A stretch of DNA of 64,000 bases from Trichobilharzia regenti (Eukaryota > Platyhelminthes > Trematoda > Strigeidida > Schistosomatidae): the NCBI GenBank assembly GCA_944472135.2, contig OX235270.1:74099168-74163167 (forward strand), in the 5' to 3' direction. The notes beneath the pieces were generated by a model. That model saw only the letters and a list, made by a program, of their open reading frames with translations, was not told the DNA's origin and ran no database searches. Position 1 is the stretch's first letter, and every line of letters starts with the position of its first letter. Position numbers and translations under genes: made by a program. This document shows, in pieces, positions 57,724-64,000 of this stretch.

Positions 57724-58456
57724 AATTAAGTTACAGATTTCATCATGAGCTGACATTGGTCAGAGAACCATTGGAAACCAAACCAGGGAGTACTGGACAG
57801 CTGTTTCGTCCCAGTTAGGGATTCAAAACTAGGACCTTCTGGTTACAAAGCGAGCTCGTATATCATTCAGCCACTGGGATCAAGTCCAATGGCCCACGAA
57901 TTCCAACTTCTGCCAATTTACGATAGCGCGACCACTAGCCAATGTTTTTAGCGAGTATTTGTCCTCACACCCGACCTGCTGTACCCTATTGGTCATGACT
58001 TCTCACTAGAACTCCAGTTGTCTACCTACCTGAATAGGGCAAGTCGCTAGTGAGTACCTCATCGATGTATATGTGTTGGTTTGTAGGGATTTGGTTGTTT
58101 ACAGGATTTCATCATGAGTTGACAGGGTGCAGCAGGTCGGGTGTGAGGACAAATACTCGCTGAAGACATTGGCTAGTGGTCGCGCTATCGTGAATTGGCA
58201 GAAATTGGAATTCATGGACCATCGGGTCGGGTCCCAGTGGCTGAATGGTCTATGAGTTTGCTAGCCTTGTAACCAGAAAGTCCTGGTTTCGAATCCCGGT
58301 GGGTGCGTAATGATGAAGAGTCCCTAACTGGGACGAAACAGCTATCCAGTACTCCCAGGTTTTCCAGTGGTCCTCTAACTAATGTCAGCTCATGATGAAA
58401 TCCTGTAACCAATCGACCAAATCCCTACAAACCAACACTTAAATAATGAATTAAGT
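57724..58456. mobile_element. Hammerhead SINE (family A) inverted composite with short flanking repeats
   Basis: A minus-oriented copy (57732-58068) runs from the tail-proximal segment to the head 'gcaagtcgctagtgagtacc'. A minus-oriented tail scrap (58073-58126) and a plus-oriented copy (58127-58448) follow. The plus copy has a tRNA-like region (A-box-like GTGGCTGAATGG near 58230, B-box-like GGTTTCGAATCCC near 58286), ATGATGAAGAGTCCC, GGGACGAAACAGC, TATCCAGTACTCCC and the tail. AATTAAGT flanks the whole at 57724-57731 and 58449-58456. Confidence 0.8.
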
Positions 58457-58459
58457 GTC

Positions 58460-60196
58460 AGTCTGACCATAGGATATTCTCTTCAATAAATTATTTTCTG
58501 AATCTTCGAGATACTAAATAAAATACTTGTGACTATTATAATGCTACCCAGATACTTGAGGCGAATACATTTTAACGTAAAATAACAGATTAGTTATAGG
58601 ATGACATAGTAAGTAGAATTCATATGACGAACTTTCTGGCTAAATCCAGTTACAGAATATTGTGAAATGAGAGATAATGATCGCGACTAGTAGTAATAGA
58701 TTCACACAATATGAAGAAGAAAAACTGACAAGTCAGTTTAAGGCTGTAAAACATCGTTGGGTAGTATATGACAGTATGTGTTGAAAGCAAAATATTAAGA
58801 CTGCAATTGATAGTTCATCACGAAATAATAAATATGTCAAATGAAAGAGGATGAGTCTGTATGCACGATTGTTGGATAGAACTTGATGAATGCCAGAATG
58901 AAGATTATAGGTTACGAAACATTGTGATCAAACCTCTTTCGACAAAGAGAAGAGAGACACAGAGAAAAGTGAAAAAGGGGGAGAGGAATTCTTCGAACGA
59001 AAGGGAACTTGTACTCAAGTTAAACCACGGTGGAAACGACACCTGAACATGTCCTTCCTAAATAGACACTTATAATACAGTCGTTAAAAATAGAAACAGC
59101 CTCAGATGTATGTAGGAGACTCATACAAACCGTGTGTGATAATTACTTCGGAATAAGGTAAATAACTCTAAAGACTATGTTAGCATCAATGCGATTTGTT
59201 ATATGTATCAAGTGTGGTAGAACTGAATATTTTTATGCATCTGATTTCACTCTTTCTGGATTAGGCTGATAAATGTTCTCGAATTTGTTGACGAATCTGT
59301 CCAGTTGTACGCTGTGCATAATTTTTATCATAGCAACAGTTAGAGAGGTATATATATACCTAGTGGATTTATAACTGTAGGGCCTGACGAAGACCTTGGA
59401 AACAACTTTAAGCTCTCATGTGTTCGTGTTCCGAATAAAGTATGAGGGATATTTGAATTACTCTTGTATTTTATAAGTGAGTCATGAAACCACATGTTAA
59501 TCTTTGCATACGTATATTCGATGAATAATTCAGAATATTATGTGGAAATTTTCATAATTTCATGAATCATATTTTTATAAACGAATCAACATTTTAAACT
59601 CACTAGTTCAACGTAAGAAATTGGAGTGAAGTGATTCTTGTGGAGGAGAAGATCGATTACTGAAGCTCAGATAAACTTATACCAAGAAATTAGAATTTCA
59701 GAGAAAAATGCTACTTGAAAAAATTCAATTAAAGTGATAATTTTAAGGGTTTAAGTTCTCTTTCTGCCTGTCATAGTCATTTTTTGCCCTGAGCCTTACA
59801 GTTCTCTCAGCTTTTATTTTGTGAATTGAAAAAGGCTTTACAAAATTTTAGTTTCTACTATCTACCTAAGAAACTATAAAGGAAGGAGAATAGGAAAATC
59901 ACAACATAAGGCAGAAAAATCTCCAGTGACAATAAGTGGTGATGTTTTTCATGGATAAATCCAGCTACTTACCAAAGGCGAAAAACGTTTTCATTTTACA
60001 AATCCATGCGTAATTATTCTGGTGACTGTTAAAATAGAAGTTTACTTCTTTAATAATATTGAACTCGGTTATTTTTTTGTGATGAGTGCACTTTTTACTA
60101 TACAATTCAATAACAGTGTTGTGACATTAGAAAACACAATATTCACCGAAGAAACTATCCAACAAATATATTACCAAGCTGTACACTTATTTATAT

Positions 60197-60229
<33 letters not shown>

Positions 60230-60980
60230 GACTTATATAATTTTTTAGAAACAATATCCTTTGAGGAAATTTCAACAATAGGTGTAAATACTTAAATTAA
60301 TGTGATTTGCTACAAAATATTGACGATTGGGCTCATAGTTCAGTGTAAGGTGATAAACAAATAAAATATATCATACTGTCTATAGGTCTTAGAAAGGATT
60401 CTAAAATTAATAGCACTAATGGAATTAGCAGGTAAGTGAAACATCACGTGACAAGATGAAAAGATTTATAATATAGAGTTTGGCAGTGTAAAAGACACAA
60501 CTGAATTAAAGCAATAAAGAGCGGCAGGTGAAATAATACCGTACACTACTCAAGGTGATAATAATCATAACGATAATCATAATGACGAGAGAAACATACA
60601 CAGAATAATTTTCTCTTCCAAGGGAGCGGAGCCCTCGGCTATTCACGAATTTAAGTCATATCTTTGTGTATAAGACAAGCATAATAAATACTGTTACTGC
60701 TTAGGCCTGGATTTTTTTCGACACAGATTTCAGAATCACTTTTGGCATTGTAACACAAAACACCCCTGGCGGCTACATTGAAGACTGAGAATTCGGCTTG
60801 AAAAAATCCGCACTCACATTAAAGTAGGTGTAAAATTATGACACAACTTGATCCAATCCTTTCTCTGAGCATATGTTCTCATATAAGACACGGTAGACCG
60901 CATTGCTCACGTCTCCTAATTAGCCTTAGGTGATGGTGCTATATCATGTGGAATGATGGAAGTTAAAATGTATGGGTCAT
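58460..60980. other. AT-rich stretch with a (TA)n microsatellite
   Basis: (TA)n occurs at about 60205-60229. No genes or element termini were recognised. Confidence 0.45.
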
Positions 60981-60984
60981 TCGA

Positions 60985-61170
60985 TTCTTATTCAAAGGGT
61001 GGATATTTAGTGGGTTCGTCTCGTGACCTGTAGGTCCTTAGCTTGATCTCAAGTGGGGTTACGACTGCTGATCACTTCAGAGTTTCGAACCATCACGAGA
61101 TGACCACCACATGTTGTCTGGCTTTTAGTGGTTCTCAAATTAATGTCAGTCATTGGCGAAATCTTCCTTG
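60985..61170 (+). mobile_element. Hammerhead SINE (family A) relic, strongly decayed
   Basis: 'gtgacctgtaggtccttagcttgatctc' followed by 'ggttctcaaattaatgtcag' and 'ggcgaaatcttcc' keeps the order of tRNA-like region, hammerhead-downstream segment and tail. The hammerhead boxes are no longer recognisable. Confidence 0.45.
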
Positions 61171-61657
61171 AATAACAACCTCTTGACATTTGATACGATT
61201 AATATTTTTAAATGTAAATGGCTTTTAATATAATATGCAGAAGTGAACAGTTATTATTTCCATGATCCTAAAATATGTTTTGAAATAATTTCAGTGATCA
61301 ATCACATGGAAATCCATATAAAGTATCAACAGTTTATTGTTAACTGACTTGAACGAAAAACATCTTCCCGCACAACACATTTTCTTCATCATGAATATAA
61401 CTTTAATTGAAGACCTTAAGCCAGAAAACGACTCACTTCCAGAATTTATTTATTTTCAGCATGTAAACAACACTTTAGAATTATTTTAAACGTATTTCGG
61501 GTAACAGCGGATAATAAATCCATATTGTTAAAGTGACTAAATATGACTAGTCATATTTAATGTCAGCTGATTACCTTCACAGCGGACTGTTTAATATTTT
61601 TTCTCCTTTACAAGGACACAATAATGGAATAAAATTAATCCATGTTTTTAAACAACT

Positions 61658-61935
61658 GTATAACTCATTCAAGTGTTGGTTTGTAGGGATTTGATTGGTT
61701 ACAGGATTTCATCAGGAATTGGTAGAAGTTGGAATTCATGAGCCTTTAGATCAGGTCCCAGTGGCTTAATGGTCTACGAGCTCGCTAGCCTTGTAGCCAG
61801 AAGGTCCTGGGTTCGAATCCCGGTGGGTGCGTACTGTTGAAGAGTCTCAAACTAGAATGATGAAACAGTTGTCATGTACTCCCAGTGGTTCACTGACTGA
61901 TGTCAGCTCATGGTGAAAACCACGTATAACTCATT
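61658..61935 (+). mobile_element. Hammerhead SINE (family A) with inverted-tail 5' end and 12-bp target duplication
   Basis: GTATAACTCATT at 61658-61669 recurs at 61924-61935. The insert starts with the tail in inverted orientation (61670-61715, 'caagtgttggtttgtaggg' on), then jumps to the plus-oriented body. That body has an A-box-like GTGGCTTAATGG (61761-61772), a perfect B box GGTTCGAATCC (61810-61820), TACTGTTGAAGAGTC, GATGAAACAG, TTGTC and the tail-proximal segment. Hammerhead core position 3 is T instead of C and stem II carries mismatches. Confidence 0.87.
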
Positions 61936-62114
61936 GTTTTCTGTCCCGGGTATATATTACAGAATTTAGAGATACATACGAATATGGAGCTGGCTGGAAA
62001 AAAGTTCCTAAAATTGAAACACACCGTGATGATACAGCACAAAGACTTTTGTTTATCTATAATTCATCTCATATTTCAGTAAAATGTGAGCATTAATCGA
62101 AGAAAATGAATGCC

Positions 62115-62700
62115 AACGATAGCGAGTATTTCTTACTTTGTTTAAAATTTGTTTGTCTTCTTTCTTTGCTGAAGCTATAGGAATAAAACGATTGAAGCCT
62201 CACTTATGTGTCCAAAAAGAATCCGTTGTTGGACTTCAGTTACTGGTGGCTCACTTCTTGGTAACTCTCTGTTTTCTAATTTTGTTGACTTATCTTTTCA
62301 CTCCACCCCTTCCTTTTATTTTTCGCTCGACTCTCTAAAGAGATAATTTTTCTTGATCTTCTGAGTTCTGCTCACTGTGTTACATCATCAACTTCTCATG
62401 TAACCTCATGTGCACCGAAATTTTGGAAATTTTGATCTTCTCTTATCTAGTTACGTAACTATCACCAATTGTCTTTGTTACCACCCCAACAACACAACTG
62501 TTAATTAATTTTTTTCAAGACACCCTGTAAATCGCAACGCCTTATTTTACTATGACGCTTTGATAATATGCTTGTGAATGCACAAAGGTTTGTTGAAATT
62601 GTACACTTTTTATTTATATTTTACTAAAAAAAAATTTCAGGTTGTACGCAGGTGATGAGAATCCACGAAACAAAATGGATCCGGATTATTCTGCGTCAAT
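62115..62700 (+). mobile_element. Penelope-like element, last codons and 3' UTR
   Basis: FAEAIGIKRLKPHLCVQKESVV (encoded at 62165-62230) is the PLE C-terminal signature. The 3' UTR ends near 62635-62690 with 'tttcaggttgtacgcaggtgatgagaatcc' and CGAAAC, closely matching 4850-4900. Upstream coding sequence is missing. Confidence 0.75.
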
Positions 62701-64000
62701 GTTTCTTCTTTTTTTGTTCAAATTTATAAAACAGAATCATTTTACGGAAATCTTTCTATGTTGAAAACGCTGACGTAGACCACCACTGTGATAATTAACT
62801 GTTAATCATCGAGTAATAAAGTTGGAGTGTCATGTTGTGCTTCCCACAAATAGTGATAAAAATCGGTCACCAACAGTGGAAATAAATTCAAAATATTTCT
62901 CACACCAGGAAAACTTTTGAATACTTAGCTTAGCAATCACCGTATGTTTAAATACGTAAAGTGTAATGCAGAAGGATTGCTTCTTAGCTTTCATCTCTTG
63001 TGTGGTAATTGGTTATACAAATTCTCAGTGGATGTGGTCTAATTAACTTCTACTATAGCTTTCTGATAACACTACACCTCGAAAATAATTGTTTTGTGAA
63101 TTCGAAGACAACAAACAAAACAGGAAATTTATTTTAACTGTGAAACTTAATTACGCAAGCTATTCGGTGTGAAGAGTAAGCATTAGTCGTTTGAATAAAA
63201 TACTGGATAAATCCACTTCAAATGAAGATGAGTTTGTGACAAACAATCTGTTTCAAAGTCGTGGGAAATGTTCACTTTCTTTGGTGGAATTTAGCACGCA
63301 TAGAGTTAATTTTTAAAACATACAAAGAATATTAACTAGTGCTGCTTCATTAGTAAAGCTGATTTCAACCTAAAGTGCATAATTTCGAAAGCTTCTTAAC
63401 CTGGATTTTATTCACCCAAAAATTTAGTAGTATTGCTCGGTAGTCTGATTGTATATTAGCGAATATAAACATAAAGGATCTCACCTTTACCCTTAGAAAT
63501 ATTCGATGGCAGAGGGTCATGTATCTTCATGTTATGAATTAACGGTCTATCTGAACAAACACTACTTATTATGAGATACTTTTAGTTATAAAATATAATT
63601 TTTAATCACTTTAACAACGACTTTTAAACATTTTTCCGAATTTTCCGCATTTATTAATCGATATTAACAAGCTGATGTGATTTGCTTCAATTTACAGTTA
63701 TATTCCTGTTTGTACGGTCCCGTCTCAGTTATTTCACATATTTTTTATATTATGTCAAACTGTTCTGCTTAAAGCTTCAATGAAGAAAATGCTGTTTCCG
63801 TTCTCATATCTAAACAGTCATTAATTAAAATAAATATGTACGAATATTGAACAGACTCCCCACTAATTATGTATTTTGATAGAGCGCGAATTACTGAAGT
63901 AATATTAATATTGGTTGAGAATATTATGAATAACGAATCAATTAAAAATGGATATGAATATGGAGAGGTCAACACATATGGGTTAATCAATATTAGGCCA
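62700..64000. other. AT-rich stretch, nothing recognised
   Basis: No coding motif, tRNA-like box or element end was recognised to the end of the window. Confidence 0.35.

Overview
The window looks like repeat-rich, AT-rich nuclear DNA of a flatworm, most likely a schistosome blood fluke. This is inferred from the repeat community: RTE-clade and CR1-clade LINEs with (ATT)n/(AAT)n tails, several Penelope-like elements (PLEs) with GIY-YIG endonuclease remnants, a Ty3/gypsy remnant, and tRNA-headed SINEs carrying the schistosome-type hammerhead motif (stem-loop II GTCCCAAATAGGAC, as in the Sm-alpha retroposon). The species cannot be decided from sequence alone. No complete host gene is visible. 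The only host-like coding signal is a possible small internal exon at about 5.6 kb.

Layout. 1-5 kb: a 5'-truncated RTE LINE (minus) beside a PLE tail (minus), a 215-bp hairpin hammerhead SINE with a 12-bp target-site duplication (TSD), and a PLE C-terminal fragment (plus). 5-14 kb: mostly unrecognised AT-rich DNA with the exon candidate, two tRNA/RTE chimeric SINEs and a long imperfect inverted repeat. 14.4-17.9 kb: a PLE copy (minus) and two CR1 LINE fragments. 19.4-23.7 kb: a tRNA-Gly-like SINE, a 16-bp palindrome and a CR1 LINE whose 935-codon reading frame is intact. 24-25.2 kb: a nest of hammerhead SINEs, several head to head. 27-34 kb: deleted RTE copies, more hammerhead SINEs and a fold-back tRNA SINE. 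35-41 kb: Sm-alpha-type inverted hammerhead SINEs, other SINEs and a Ty3/gypsy RT-RNase H relic. 41.3-44.4 kb: a nearly full-length but decayed RTE LINE. 47-50.7 kb: two more RTE remnants. 51.4-57 kb: three PLE copies, one an inverted near-duplicate of the copy at 14.4-16 kb. 57.7-62.7 kb: further hammerhead SINEs and a PLE tail.

How the parts relate. The RTE and CR1 LINEs encode apurinic-type endonuclease plus reverse transcriptase. Only the CR1 copy at 20.6-23.4 kb looks capable of making an intact protein. One SINE family fuses a tRNA-like head to RTE 5' and 3' sequence and is therefore a likely RTE passenger. The hammerhead SINEs repeatedly occur as tail-outward, head-to-head inverted units. 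In at least three loci one TSD encloses the whole inverted unit, so the inversion seems to arise during a single integration event. This is the most unusual pattern in the window.
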